A stretch of 63,549 nucleotides of DNA, taken from assembly GCA_022711355.1 (NCBI GenBank), contig JAKLFE010000023.1, forward strand, positions 1 through 63,549, in the 5' to 3' direction. The notes under the pieces are model-generated. The model had not been told where the DNA came from, made no database searches, and saw only the letters and a program-made list of their open reading frames with translations. Of this stretch, positions 41,262 to 50,233 are shown in pieces; position 1 is the stretch's first letter, and each line of letters starts with the position of its first letter. This DNA is from Spirochaetota bacterium (lineage in GTDB: Bacteria > Spirochaetota > Spirochaetia > Treponematales > Rectinemataceae). The position numbers and the translations under genes were made by a program.

Positions 41262-42539
41262 CTACTTCCCGAGCATCATCGCGAGGATCTCGAGGTCGGT
41301 CGAGCGCATGCCGACGCGGCCCATGCGGCCCACCCGGTCGATGGTCCCCTCGACCCCGCCCTCCACGAGGCCCTCGCCCTCGCCGAAGACCTTGCCCTCG
41401 ACGCTCATGTGGTAGGCCATGATGGCGGCGTCCACGGCCGAGGCGATCTTGGCCGCGCAGGAGGGCTTGGCCCCGTCGCAGACCATGCCTCCCACGTTGG
41501 CGATGGTGTTGATGATGGTGTCCGAGACCTCCTCGTAGCCGCCGCCGTGGAGGTAGGCGATGCCGGCCCCGCTGCCGCATGCCGCGCTCACGGCCCCGCA
41601 GTACGCGGAGAGGCGCCCGATGCGCCGCTTCTGGTGGATGGCGACGAGGTTCGAGACGGCGAGGGCCCGGAGCAGGCGCTCGCGCGGGGAGCCGAGCTCC
41701 TTGGCGTACTCGATGACCGGGAGGGAGACGGTCATGCCCTGGTTGCCCGAGCCGGAGTTGATCACGACCGGCAGGGCGCAGCCGCTCATGCGCGCGTCCG
41801 AGCCGGCCGCGGCGCGGGCCTTGGCCCGGTTCGCCACGTCGCCGCCGTAGCTCTTGAGGAGGGTCTTGCCGACGCCTACCCCGTAGTCGCCCCGCAGACC
41901 CTCGTCCGAGATGGCCGTGTTCATCTCGACCTGGGCAGAGAGGGGGCCCTCGACGACCGCGAGCTCGACCGAGTCGGCGAACTCGAGGATGTCGCGCACG
42001 TTGAGGGGATCCTCGTCGGCGGACTGGGGGCGGGCGAGCTCCTCGCTCTTCTCGAGGAGGGTCGCCCCGTCCTTGACGATGAGGCAGATGTTCGAATGGG
42101 TCGAGCGGAGGTGGACCTCGGCGCTCGAGCCGCCGGCCCAGGCCTTGGCGACGATGTGGAGGCCCTCCTCTCCCTCGAGGAGGCCGGCGGGGCAGAAGCC
42201 CGCGTCGCGGAGCCGGGCTATCTCCGCATGGGCCTCGGGACGGGCGCCCAGGGACTCGAGCACCTCGAGGCCCCGGTCGGGATCGCCGCCGACGATGCCG
42301 GCTATGGCGGCGGCGTCGAGGCCCTTGAGCCCGCCGGTGTTGGGCACCGTGACGCCCTTGACGTTCTTGACGATGTTGCCCGAGCACCAGATCTCGGCCC
42401 GCTCGGGGAAGGCCCCGAGGACGGCCCGGGCCTTGGCGGCGGCGAGGGCGACGGCGATGGGCTCGGTGCAGCCGAGCGCGGGCACGAGCTCGGCCCGGAG
42501 GATGGCCGCGTATTCCTCCATCCGTTCCTTGGAAAGCAC
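41262..42539 (-). CDS. UPF0597 / CyuA-type L-cysteine desulfidase (serine dehydratase-like)
   Basis: 425 residues from GTG 42539 (GGGGGAACC upstream); an in-frame ATG at residue 7 is an alternative. Conserved Fe-S-site cysteines: Cys24 ([12 protein letters not shown]) and two later segments, [20 protein letters not shown] and [20 protein letters not shown]. Family members degrade L-cysteine to pyruvate, ammonia and sulfide with a [4Fe-4S] cluster; some are annotated as serine dehydratases. As a sulfide source it complements the sulfur-relay and Fe-S genes upstream in the window. Confidence 0.85.
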   Translation of the reverse strand: MLSKERMEEYAAILRAELVPALGCTEPIAVALAAAKARAVLGAFPERAEIWCSGNIVKNVKGVTVPNTGGLKGLDAAAIAGIVGGDPDRGLEVLESLGARPEAHAEIARLRDAGFCPAGLLEGEEGLHIVAKAWAGGSSAEVHLRSTHSNICLIVKDGATLLEKSEELARPQSADEDPLNVRDILEFADSVELAVVEGPLSAQVEMNTAISDEGLRGDYGVGVGKTLLKSYGGDVANRAKARAAAGSDARMSGCALPVVINSGSGNQGMTVSLPVIEYAKELGSPRERLLRALAVSNLVAIHQKRRIGRLSAYCGAVSAACGSGAGIAYLHGGGYEEVSDTIINTIANVGGMVCDGAKPSCAAKIASAVDAAIMAYHMSVEGKVFGEGEGLVEGGVEGTIDRVGRMGRVGMRSTDLEILAMMLGK

Positions 42540-42654
42540 TGTGGTTCCCCCTGTACGTCATCGAAGATATACGCCCGGGCCGGGCTTCCGCAAGCCGGGC
42601 AGGAGCCGCCCGAAAGAGCTTCCCTTGGCCCAGGAGGGAGGATACTATCGCCGG

Positions 42655-44784
42655 ATGCGCTTCACGCGAAAAATCGTCATCGCCTCCCTCCTCGTCGACC
42701 TCGCCGCCTGCGCCCTCTACGTCGCCTCGATCGCGGCCATCTACGGGCCCTTCGCCGACATGGCCACCATGCTCGGCCTCATGGGAGGCCTGTTCGTCCT
42801 CGTCCTCCTGCCCTGCGCCCTCCTGGCCGGCCGGAGGGCCAAGCCCTTCGACCTCGCCCTCTGGGAGAGGCGGCGCGCGGGCATGCTCTCGCCCGAGAGC
42901 CTCCGGGCCGTGGACGAGGCCCACTACCGCCTGTCCTGGTTCCCCATCGGCCTGCGGAACGCGGGGGTCTTCCTAGCCTTCCTCGTCGGCTACTCGATCT
43001 TCGAGAAGGACGCCCTCGTCCTCCTCAAGCTCAAGTTCTGGCGGGAGTACCTCTCGATCCTGGCCTCCTTCCTCCTGGGCGGGGCCGTCCAGTCCCTGGT
43101 CTTCAGCCAGCTGGTGGCCCGGGTCCGCGGGAGCCTGGGCACCAAGGAGCTCCTCGGCCCCAGGCGCTTCGGCATAGCCCCGCGGATCGTCCTGTGCAGC
43201 CTCGCCCTCGTCGTCTCGGCGATCGCGAACGCCGTGGCGATCGCCCAGATCGGGGTCTCGGAGATCTACGTCGAGGAGGGGATCGCGACGACCCGGCTCG
43301 CCTACGCCGCCCTCCCGGACGACGCGGCCCGGCTCGAGGCGGCCCGCGCCATGGCCGCGGGGGTCGACGAGCTGGCCGCCCGCCTCGTCCGGTACAACGC
43401 GGCCGTCAAGGTCGAGCTGGACAAGGGGGTCGAGGGCCTGCCGGAGGGCTACCTCGAGCGCTTCTTCGTGGAGACCCAGCTCGGGAACCCCCTCATGGCC
43501 GCGATCGAGGGCAAGTCCGACGACCTGGTGCGCCGCCTCCTGTATTTCCTCTGCCTGGACGCGCCCTTCTCGGTCCTCATCCTCGTCCTCCTCTCCCGGC
43601 AGATATCCCATCCCTTCGACCTCATCCGGGGCCGCCGCCTCGCCGGCGCGGGCGGCGGGACCCGCTTGCCCATCACGGGCATCGACGAGGTGGGGGAGCT
43701 CACCTCGGCAGTGAACGCGGTCTTCGAGGCCCAGGGGCACCAGATGCTCGAGATGTCGCGCATCGCCTCCGAGGTCGAGCGCTCGGCCGGCGAGCTCTCG
43801 GGCACGATCGGGACGGTGGCCGAGCGCGCCCGCGGCATCGGCGAGGCCGCCGACTCCTCGGTCCGGGCCACCGCCCGCCAGAGGGAGGCGACCGCCGCAG
43901 CGCGGGAGGGATTCGCCGAGCTGGCCGAGAGCGTGCGCTCCGTGGCCAGGGCCGCCGAGGAGCAGGGCGCGGCCATCGCGGCCCTCTCCCGCGACATCGC
44001 CTCGATCCGCTCGGGGATAGCCGACACGCGGGGCATAGCCGCGCGGAACGTGGCCCTCTCCGAGCGGCTCTCGGCGGCCGCGACCGAGGGGGCCTCGAGC
44101 GTCCGCAGCTCGGCCAAGGCCATCGGCGAGATCCAGGAGGCCTCGCGCGAGGCCGAGCTCGTCGTCCGCGCGGTCTCCGACATAGCGGAGAAGACCAACC
44201 TCCTGGCCATGAACGCCTCCATCGAGGCCGCCCACGCGGGGGCCTCGGGCCGGGGCTTCGCCGTGATCGCGGGGGAGGTCCGCTCCCTCGCGGCCTCCTC
44301 GCGCGAGCGCTCGGCCGCGATCCTCGGGAGCATCGGGGGCATAGCCCGCCTCGTAGGGGAGGCCGCGCGGCTCTCGTCCGAGGCCGAGTCCTCCTTCGCG
44401 GCCGTCTCCGAGGGCATCGCCGAGTCGAGCGCCCTGGCCCGGGACGCCGACGCGACCGCCAACGCCCAGGCCGGCGCCGCCGACGGGATCAGCGAGGCGG
44501 CCGAGGGCCTGGTCGCCGGCTCGCGCGAGCTCGCCGCGGTCGTGGGGCGGCAGGAGGCGAGCGCCGCGGCCTTCGCCGAGGCGGCCCGGGGCCTGGACGA
44601 GTCGGCGGCCGAGCTCGGCGCCGCGGCGGCGGCCCAGGACGGCTCGCGCCGGGCCATCGAGGAGGCGGTGGGTCGCCTCGCCGAGCTCGCCGCGGCGAAC
44701 CGGGACGTGGTCTCCTCGCTCAAGGCCCTCGCCGCCCGCGTCTCCTCGGGCCCGGGCCTGGGCGCCGAGGGCGGGAGCCCTTGA
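42655..44784 (+). CDS. Methyl-accepting chemotaxis protein with multi-TM sensor region
   Basis: 709 residues. About five or six TM helices in the first 330 residues (e.g. [48 protein letters not shown]) with one extracytoplasmic loop of about 105 residues (205-310). A HAMP-like junction follows (about 335-385), then the signalling domain (390-709), whose tip reads [18 protein letters not shown] and [18 protein letters not shown]. Relays stimuli to CheA/CheW. The sensor lacks a recognisable dCache or 4HB domain. Lone gene, with no che genes nearby. Confidence 0.9.
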   Translation: MRFTRKIVIASLLVDLAACALYVASIAAIYGPFADMATMLGLMGGLFVLVLLPCALLAGRRAKPFDLALWERRRAGMLSPESLRAVDEAHYRLSWFPIGLRNAGVFLAFLVGYSIFEKDALVLLKLKFWREYLSILASFLLGGAVQSLVFSQLVARVRGSLGTKELLGPRRFGIAPRIVLCSLALVVSAIANAVAIAQIGVSEIYVEEGIATTRLAYAALPDDAARLEAARAMAAGVDELAARLVRYNAAVKVELDKGVEGLPEGYLERFFVETQLGNPLMAAIEGKSDDLVRRLLYFLCLDAPFSVLILVLLSRQISHPFDLIRGRRLAGAGGGTRLPITGIDEVGELTSAVNAVFEAQGHQMLEMSRIASEVERSAGELSGTIGTVAERARGIGEAADSSVRATARQREATAAAREGFAELAESVRSVARAAEEQGAAIAALSRDIASIRSGIADTRGIAARNVALSERLSAAATEGASSVRSSAKAIGEIQEASREAELVVRAVSDIAEKTNLLAMNASIEAAHAGASGRGFAVIAGEVRSLAASSRERSAAILGSIGGIARLVGEAARLSSEAESSFAAVSEGIAESSALARDADATANAQAGAADGISEAAEGLVAGSRELAAVVGRQEASAAAFAEAARGLDESAAELGAAAAAQDGSRRAIEEAVGRLAELAAANRDVVSSLKALAARVSSGPGLGAEGGSP

Positions 44785-44816
44785 GCGGGAGGGGCCCGGG
44801 GCGCTATAAGGACGGC

Positions 44817-47303
44817 ATGGACGAAGCTGCCGGGCCCGGGACGCGGGAGGGGCTCTCCCGAGGGGAATTCCAGCGGGCGACGCGGATCTCGGTGATCTCC
44901 GGGGGGACGGGCGCCCTCTTCCTGACGGTCTTCGGGAACCAGACGATCTTCAACGTCTTCCTCATGAACCACCTCGGCGCCTCGCCCCGCTTGGGCGGCC
45001 TCCTGATAGGCCTCCTCCAGCTCACGGGGCTCTTCCAGCTCCTGTCCATCTTCGCCTTCGCCTACCTGGGCCGGCGCAAGCCCTTCTGGATCGCCCTCCA
45101 CCTCCTCCACCGCCTCGCGGGCTTCGCGGTCGCGGCGGCGGCCCTCGCCTCGGCCGAGCCCGGGGCGCGGGGCCAGGCGGCTCGGGCCGTGGCCCTCGCC
45201 CTGGGGCTCTCCTGGACGGCGATGAACCTCTCCTCCTCGGGCTGGATGTCCTGGATGGCCGACCTCGTGCCCGAGGAGGTGCGGGGGAGCTTCTTCCTCA
45301 AGCGCTCGGCCCTCTTCCAGGCCGTGACCGTGGCCTGGTTCTTCCTCGCGAGCCTCATGCTCGACCTCTTCCCCGAGGGTCGCCTCTGGGCGGCCTACGC
45401 CCTGATCTTCGGCGTCGGGGCATTGGGCGGGGCCGCGGACATCCTCCTCCACCTCGCCATCCCCGAGCCCGCCGCGCGCGGGCCCGCGGGGCCCGGCCAG
45501 GGGCAGGCGGAGGCCCGCGCGCCGCGCGGCGGCGGGGCCCTGCCGAGCCTGGCCGAGTTCGCCGCCCCCCTGCGCGACCGGAACTTCGTCCGCTTCTCCC
45601 TCGCCATGGGCCTGGGCGTCTTCGCCCTCCTCCTGGCCAACCCCTTCCAGGGCCCCTACGTGACCTCGCCGAGGGGGATAGGGGCGCCTAACGTCTGGCT
45701 CGGCACCATGACCGTCATATCCCAGCTGACCTGGGTGGCCATCGCCCCCCTGTGGGGCTTCGTCATGGACCGCTACGGCCGCAAGCCGGCCGTGACCCTG
45801 GGCTGCCTGGTCGCCCTGAGCCTGGCCGGCTACGGCCTGGTCACGCCGCGGGACTACGTCTACCTCCTCCCCCTCATCGCCCTCGTCCAGGGCTTCTTCG
45901 GGCCGGCCTTCTGGGAGGGCTCGAACCAGCTCATGCTGAGCCTCGCGCCGCCCGCGCGGCGCGTCGTGTACATAGCCTGGTACAACGCGATCGTCGGCGC
46001 CGTCTCCTCGGCGGGCCCCGTGCTCGGCGGGGAGCTCGCCGCCGCCCTCGCGGACTACGAGCTGGCCCTCGGCTCGCTCCGCCTGCGGGGCTTCCACCTG
46101 GGCCAATTCGCCGGCCTCCTCGCCATGGGGGCGGCCATGCTCGCCCTCCGCCGCGTGCGCGAGGGCGAGGGCCGGCCGACGGCCTGGCTCGCGGGACAGT
46201 TCGCCACGGCCAGCGTCTTCCGCAGCTACGCCTCCCTCGGGGCCCTCGGCCGCGACTCGGGCGATCCCCGCGTGGCCCGGGCCCTGCGGCGCATCGAGGC
46301 CGAGGACGGGGGCCTGGTCATGCGCGAGGTCCTCGCCCGGCTCGACGATCCCTCCCCGGAGGTCCGCGAGGAGGCGGCGCGGGCCCTGGGCCGCATCGGC
46401 TCGCCCGGGGCCACCTCCGAGCTCGCCGCCCGGCTCTCCGACCCCTCGAGCGCGATCCGCATCGAGGCGGCGCGGGCCCTGGGCCGCATCGGCGACGAGC
46501 GGGCCATACCCGAGCTCGCCTCCTGCATGGCCTCCTCCTCCCCCGAGCTCCGCGCCGCCTGCGCCGAGGCCCTCGGCGCCATCGGGGGCGAGGAGGCGAG
46601 GAGCATCCTCCTCGCGGCCCTGAGCGGGGAGGAGGACCGGGCCGTCCTCGCCATGGGGGCCGAGGCCTTTACCCGGGGCGCGGACGCGAGCGGGGCCGAG
46701 GGCCCCGCCGAGCTCATCGAGGCCGTCGAGGAGCTCTTCGCGCGGCTCGTCGACGCCCGCAACCCGGCCCTCGAGCGGCAGTACGCGATCGCCCTGGGCA
46801 ACCTCCTGGGCAGGCCGGCGGAGTTCTACCGCTACATCACCGGCGAGGGCGCGGCCCGCGCGGCCCGCTGCCGCGAGCTGGCGGAGGACTTCCGCGCCCG
46901 GGTCGGGCCCCTCCTCGGCGAGGATACGCCCGGCGAGGATACGCCCGGCGAGGATACGCCCGGCGAGGATACGCCCGGCGAGGATACGCCCGGCGAGGAT
47001 ACGCCCGGCGAGGGGGTGGCGGCCCTCGAGCGCCTCGGGGCGGCCCTCGAGGCCGAGCGGGGCGACGAGGCCCTCGGCCTCCTCCTCGCCCTCCACAAAA
47101 CCCTCATGGCGCGGATCTTCGGGGAGCTCGCCGCCGAGCCCGACTTCCCCCGGGCGGCCGGCCGCGTCGACCTCCGCCTCGGGGCCTGGGCCCGGATCGC
47201 CGCGGAGTCGGGGCGGCTCAGGCGGGAGCCCGAGCCCGGCTTCGACGATCGGACCCGCCTCCTCATCGCCCTCCTGGGCCTGTACTACCTCGGCCGGGCC
47301 TGA
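44817..47303 (+). CDS. MFS transporter fused to HEAT-repeat domain
   Basis: 828 residues from ATG 44817 (ATAAGGACGGC upstream). Residues 20-470 form a 12-TM MFS transporter (VFGNQTIFNVFLMNHLGAS, WGFVMDRYGRKPAVTLG with the loop motif DRxGRKP). About 490-610 are three PBS-lyase-type HEAT repeats (EVREEAARALGRIG, IRIEAARALGRIGDERAIPE, ELRAACAEALGAIGGEEA). A helical C-terminal region contains six GEDTP units (about 701-730). The HEAT domain is presumably cytoplasmic and regulatory or protein-binding. Substrate unknown. Confidence 0.88.
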   Translation: MDEAAGPGTREGLSRGEFQRATRISVISGGTGALFLTVFGNQTIFNVFLMNHLGASPRLGGLLIGLLQLTGLFQLLSIFAFAYLGRRKPFWIALHLLHRLAGFAVAAAALASAEPGARGQAARAVALALGLSWTAMNLSSSGWMSWMADLVPEEVRGSFFLKRSALFQAVTVAWFFLASLMLDLFPEGRLWAAYALIFGVGALGGAADILLHLAIPEPAARGPAGPGQGQAEARAPRGGGALPSLAEFAAPLRDRNFVRFSLAMGLGVFALLLANPFQGPYVTSPRGIGAPNVWLGTMTVISQLTWVAIAPLWGFVMDRYGRKPAVTLGCLVALSLAGYGLVTPRDYVYLLPLIALVQGFFGPAFWEGSNQLMLSLAPPARRVVYIAWYNAIVGAVSSAGPVLGGELAAALADYELALGSLRLRGFHLGQFAGLLAMGAAMLALRRVREGEGRPTAWLAGQFATASVFRSYASLGALGRDSGDPRVARALRRIEAEDGGLVMREVLARLDDPSPEVREEAARALGRIGSPGATSELAARLSDPSSAIRIEAARALGRIGDERAIPELASCMASSSPELRAACAEALGAIGGEEARSILLAALSGEEDRAVLAMGAEAFTRGADASGAEGPAELIEAVEELFARLVDARNPALERQYAIALGNLLGRPAEFYRYITGEGAARAARCRELAEDFRARVGPLLGEDTPGEDTPGEDTPGEDTPGEDTPGEDTPGEGVAALERLGAALEAERGDEALGLLLALHKTLMARIFGELAAEPDFPRAAGRVDLRLGAWARIAAESGRLRREPEPGFDDRTRLLIALLGLYYLGRA
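46917..47006. repeat. 15-bp minisatellite (GEDTP)x6 in the MFS-HEAT gene
   Basis: Six identical copies of GGCGAGGATACGCCC, each encoding GEDTP. Perfect identity implies recent expansion or active homogenisation; copy-number changes stay in frame. Confidence 0.96.
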
Positions 47304-47320
47304 GCCGCGGGAGGCTTGAG

Positions 47321-47362
47321 CCCGGGGCTCAGGGCCCGGGGCTCAGGGCCCGGGGCTCAGGG
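47321..47362. repeat. 14-bp tandem repeat between the MFS-HEAT gene and nagA
   Basis: Three copies of CCCGGGGCTCAGGG. It overlaps the nagA stop (47357) and sits between convergent genes. With the preceding CTTGAG it can form several alternative GC stems, so it may act as a bidirectional terminator. Confidence 0.85.
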
Positions 47363-48502
47363 CAGCTCGCGCGGGGACTCGAAATCCCCCTCCCAGATCA
47401 CGAGGTCGGCCGCGAGCCCCGAGGCCAGGGCGCCCCGCCGGTCGTCGAGGCCCAGGGCCTGGGAAGGCGTGAGGGTCAGCATCCGCAGGGCGTTGGCCGG
47501 CGAGGAGCCGGTGACCCGGAGCCAGGAGCGCAGGACCTCGGGAGCGAGGGAATTCGAGCCGACGAGGACATCCGATGCCGCATAACGCACGCCGCGGGGG
47601 CCCGAGACCAGGCGCTCGCCCAGGTGCTCGTACTCGCCGTAGGGGAGGCCGGCGGCGAGGGCCGCGTCGGAGATGAGGATGAGCCGCTCAGGGTCGAGGG
47701 CCTGGGCGCAGACGCGGAGGGCCTCGGCGCAGACGTGGACCCCGTCGGCGTTGAGCTCGACGAAGGGCCTGCGGTCGAGGAAGGGCAGCATGGCCAGTCC
47801 CGGCTTCTTGTGCGAGAAGGGGGACATGGCGTTGAACAGGTGGGTGATGGAGCAGCGCCCCGGGGGCGGCTCGAGGCCCTCGATCGAGCAGTCCGAGTGC
47901 CCGAGGCAGGGCATGACCCCCGCCGCTGCGAGGGCCTCGAGGAGCTCGGCCGCGCCCGGGAGCTCGGGGGCGACCGTCATGAGGCGGATCCTCCCCCGGC
48001 CGAGCTCGAGGATCCGGTCGAGGATGGCGAGGTCCGGCTCGAGGACGGTCTCCGGCGGTATGCCGCCGAGCCGCGCCGGGTTGACGAAGGGGCCCTCGAG
48101 GTAGATGCCGGGGACCTCCTCCTCGGGGAAGGCCGCCTCCTCGAGGGCGGCGGCGAGGGCCGCCAGGGAGTCGGGTCGGCAGACGATGGTCGGCACGAAG
48201 CAGGTGACCCCGCGGGAGCGGAGGAAGGCCCGGGCGTCGCGGAGGGCGGCGGCCCCCGCGCGGGGATCGGGGCCGAGCTCGTCGAAGCCGATGCCGCAGC
48301 AGCCGTGGATGTGCGCCTCGACGAGGCCGGGGGTGACGTAGGCCCCGCGCGCGTCGATGCGCTGGAGGCCCGAGGGGGCCCGCTCCCGGGGCTGGAGGAC
48401 CGCCTTGATCCGCCCGCCGCGGACGACCAGCGAGCCGCCCTCCAGGACCGTCCGCGGCAGGACGAGCCGCCCTCCCTCGACCAGGTAATCGCGCATCGGC
48501 AT
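47357..48502 (-). CDS. nagA: N-acetylglucosamine-6-phosphate deacetylase
   Basis: 381 residues from ATG 48502 (ATG 48496 is possible). Amidohydrolase motifs: GLVEAHIHGCCGIGFDEL (HxHG), GIYLEGPFVNPARLGG (catalytic Glu), GHSDCS, ITHLFNAMSPFSHKKPG, and LILISDA (catalytic Asp). Converts GlcNAc-6-phosphate to glucosamine-6-phosphate for amino-sugar or peptidoglycan recycling. No nagB or PTS gene is adjacent. The longer upstream frame lacks NagA similarity and was not used. Confidence 0.92.
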   Translation of the reverse strand: MPMRDYLVEGGRLVLPRTVLEGGSLVVRGGRIKAVLQPRERAPSGLQRIDARGAYVTPGLVEAHIHGCCGIGFDELGPDPRAGAAALRDARAFLRSRGVTCFVPTIVCRPDSLAALAAALEEAAFPEEEVPGIYLEGPFVNPARLGGIPPETVLEPDLAILDRILELGRGRIRLMTVAPELPGAAELLEALAAAGVMPCLGHSDCSIEGLEPPPGRCSITHLFNAMSPFSHKKPGLAMLPFLDRRPFVELNADGVHVCAEALRVCAQALDPERLILISDAALAAGLPYGEYEHLGERLVSGPRGVRYAASDVLVGSNSLAPEVLRSWLRVTGSSPANALRMLTLTPSQALGLDDRRGALASGLAADLVIWEGDFESPRELP

Positions 48503-48565
48503 GGGCAGGATGATGCCATGGCCGGGCGCGGCTCGTCGAGCCGCGGCCGCGCCGCCCGCGGACGC

Positions 48566-48595
48566 TTGACCCGAGCCCGAGGCCGCGCGTATCAT
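48566..48595 (+). promoter_or_regulatory. Promoter of tRNA-Leu
   Basis: TTGACC (48566-48571), 18-nt spacer, TATCAT (48590-48595), 33 nt before the mature tRNA 5' end. Confidence 0.6.
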
Positions 48596-48628
48596 TCGCC
48601 GCAGCCGGGCCGCGTCGCGGAGCGGCGG

Positions 48629-48714
48629 GCCGGGGTGGTGGAATCGGTAGACACCAGGGACTTAAAATCCCTTGCGCCGCGAGGCGCGTGCGGGTTCGAT
48701 GCCCGTCCCCGGCA
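48629..48714 (+). tRNA. tRNA-Leu (anticodon UAA)
   Basis: Acceptor stem GCCGGGG / CCCCGGC with discriminator A; anticodon stem-loop AGGGA-CTTAAAA-TCCCT gives UAA; long variable arm TGCGCCGCGAGGCGCGT typical of leucine tRNAs; T-arm CGGG-TTCGATG-CCCG. The D-arm contains GGTAGAC. The 3' CCA is not encoded (ACTA follows). Reads UUA codons, which are rare in this GC-rich genome. Confidence 0.96.
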
Positions 48715-48730
48715 CTACATCGGCACCCGC

Positions 48731-49141
48731 CTACTCCGCGGACACGAGGAGCCGGACGGCCATGTTGCCCTTGAGGGCGGCGGAGTAGGGGCAGAGCTCG
48801 TGCGCGAGGGCGACGAGACGCTCGGCCTCGGCATGGGCCACGCCCTTCACCGCGACGCGGAGCTCCACGTCGAGGCCGTAGCCCCCGCCCTCGAGCTGGC
48901 CCAGGCCGACCGCGGCCGTGGTCCGGCTCCCCGTCATAGCCGAGCGCTCCTTCTTCGCGCAGAGCTTCAGGGCGCTGTCGAAGCAGGCGGCGTAGCCCAT
49001 GGCGAAGAGCTGCTCCGGGTTGTTGCCTGCCGCCCCCGAGCCGGGGATAGCCAGATCGAGGCTGAGGCCCGCCTCCTCGTTCACCACCTTCCCAGCCCGG
49101 CCGCCGTCGGCGCTCGCCTCGGTCCTATAGATCAGCTTCAT
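48731..49141 (-). CDS. ohr: Organic hydroperoxide resistance protein (Ohr/OsmC family)
   Basis: 136 residues. Reactive thiols Cys53 (GYAACFDSAL) and Cys117 (ELCPYSAALKGN) in the Ohr spacing; GGNNPEQLFAMGYAACF-type motif present as AAGNNPEQLFAMGYAAC. Reduces organic and lipid hydroperoxides using lipoylated protein thiols. Directly downstream of the MarR regulator gene with a 4-nt overlap; the gpx gene is first in the same operon. Confidence 0.95.
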   Translation of the reverse strand: MKLIYRTEASADGGRAGKVVNEEAGLSLDLAIPGSGAAGNNPEQLFAMGYAACFDSALKLCAKKERSAMTGSRTTAAVGLGQLEGGGYGLDVELRVAVKGVAHAEAERLVALAHELCPYSAALKGNMAVRLLVSAE

Positions 49142-49644
49142 ATCCGTGATCCTTTCTTCGGCCGCTTTCCGCGGGCCGGATCCCTGTTCGTGCCCTCGTC
49201 GGGCCCGGGGCCGCAGGGCCCGAGGCGTTCGAGGAGCTCCTCGAGGAAGGCCCGTATCCGCGCGTAGTCCGCCTCGTCAGCGACGAGGCAGCCGGCGAGG
49301 CTGCCGGGGACGGAGCGGGCCTTCTCCTCGAGGGCCGCGCCCTTGCGCGTCAGGCGGACTAGGACCTGCCGCTCGTCGATCAGGCTCCGGGCCCGCTCGA
49401 CGAGGCCGGCGGCCTCGAGGCGCTTGACCAGGGGGGAGACCGTCCCCGTGTCCAGCTCGAGGGCCCCGCAGAGCTCGCTCACCGTGGCCTCGCGCCGCTC
49501 CCAGAGGGCGAGCATGGCCAGGTACTGGCCGTAGGTGAGGCCGAGCTTCGCGAGGGCGGGCCGGTACTTCGACGCTATGCCCAGGTCGAGGCGGTGCACG
49601 AGGAAGCAGAGCTGGTTGGACAGGAGGAGCTCCCGGTAGCTCAT
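49138..49644 (-). CDS. ohrR: MarR-family organic peroxide sensor (OhrR)
   Basis: 168 residues. Peroxide-sensing Cys13 (SNQLCFLVHRLD) in the position of the OhrR redox cysteine; winged helix LTYGQYLAMLALWERREATV, TGTVSPLVKRLEAAGLVERA and wing SLIDERQVLVRLT. C-terminal extension after residue 142 (GPDEGTNRDPARGKRPKKGS) is basic and unusual. Overlaps gpx and ohr by 4 nt each. Represses the operon until oxidised. Confidence 0.93.
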   Translation of the reverse strand: MSYRELLLSNQLCFLVHRLDLGIASKYRPALAKLGLTYGQYLAMLALWERREATVSELCGALELDTGTVSPLVKRLEAAGLVERARSLIDERQVLVRLTRKGAALEEKARSVPGSLAGCLVADEADYARIRAFLEELLERLGPCGPGPDEGTNRDPARGKRPKKGSRI

Positions 49645-50126
49645 TTCCCGAGCTCCGCCTCGATCAGGGACTCGAGCTTCGCCGGCTCGGTCGCCGGAGA
49701 GAAGCGCCTAACCTTGCGGCCGTCCCGGGAGACGAGGAACTTCGTGAAGTTCCACTTCACCGAGCTGCCGAACAGGCCCCCCGCGCGCCGCTTGAGGAAG
49801 GCGAAGACGGGGTGGGCGCCGGGCCCGTTTACCTCGACCTTGGACATGACGGGGAAGCTGACCCCGTAGTTGCGCTCGCAGAAGGCCGCGATCTCGGCGT
49901 CGGCGCCGGGCTCCTGGTGGGCGAACTGGTCGCAGGGGAAGCCCAGCACGACCAGGCCCCGCTCCCCGTACTTCTTGTGGAGGGCCTCGAGGCCCTTATA
50001 CTGGGGCGTGAAGCCGCACTTGCTCGCGGTGTTGACCACGAGGAGGACCTTGCCCGCGTAGCGGCGGAGCTCCTGCTCCTTCCCGTCGATGCCGCGCGCG
50101 CTCAACTCGAAAATGCTCTCGGACAT
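49641..50126 (-). CDS. Glutathione peroxidase family thiol peroxidase
   Basis: 161 residues from ATG 50126, preceded by GGAGGTTCCC; the upstream ATG 50138 overlaps this Shine-Dalgarno. Catalytic Cys37 (VNTASKCGFTPQYKGLE; cysteine, not selenocysteine), LGFPCDQFAHQEPG and WNFTKFLVSRDG with the Gln and Trp/Asn of the tetrad. Most bacterial members use thioredoxin. Heads the gpx-ohrR-ohr operon. Confidence 0.92.
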   Translation of the reverse strand: MSESIFELSARGIDGKEQELRRYAGKVLLVVNTASKCGFTPQYKGLEALHKKYGERGLVVLGFPCDQFAHQEPGADAEIAAFCERNYGVSFPVMSKVEVNGPGAHPVFAFLKRRAGGLFGSSVKWNFTKFLVSRDGRKVRRFSPATEPAKLESLIEAELGK

Positions 50127-50151
50127 GGGAACCTCCATCAGATTGATTACA

Positions 50152-50174
50152 ATTTAGTTGCACACAACATAAAT
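50152..50174. promoter_or_regulatory. Probable OhrR operator
   Basis: Dyad with arms ATTTAGTTG and CAACATAAAT separated by CACA, 26 nt upstream of the gpx start; the only A/T-rich dyad in this region. Suits a MarR-family dimer. Confidence 0.65.
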
Positions 50175-50233
50175 GTCAAGCCCTCCCGGCCCCTGGCCGT
50201 GAGGCCCCGGAGCCGGGGCCGCCGCGGCCAGGC

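Noticed and set aside
40500..47303. Very long plus-strand frame (2267 codons) and other long antisense frames such as 90-2738, 32733-35594 and 43449-47096
   Set aside because: They run opposite to, or out of frame with, genes with clear domain signatures and have low-complexity Arg/Gly/Asp/Ala content. High G+C at third positions removes stop codons from shadow frames. Only the last 828 codons of the first frame are a gene.
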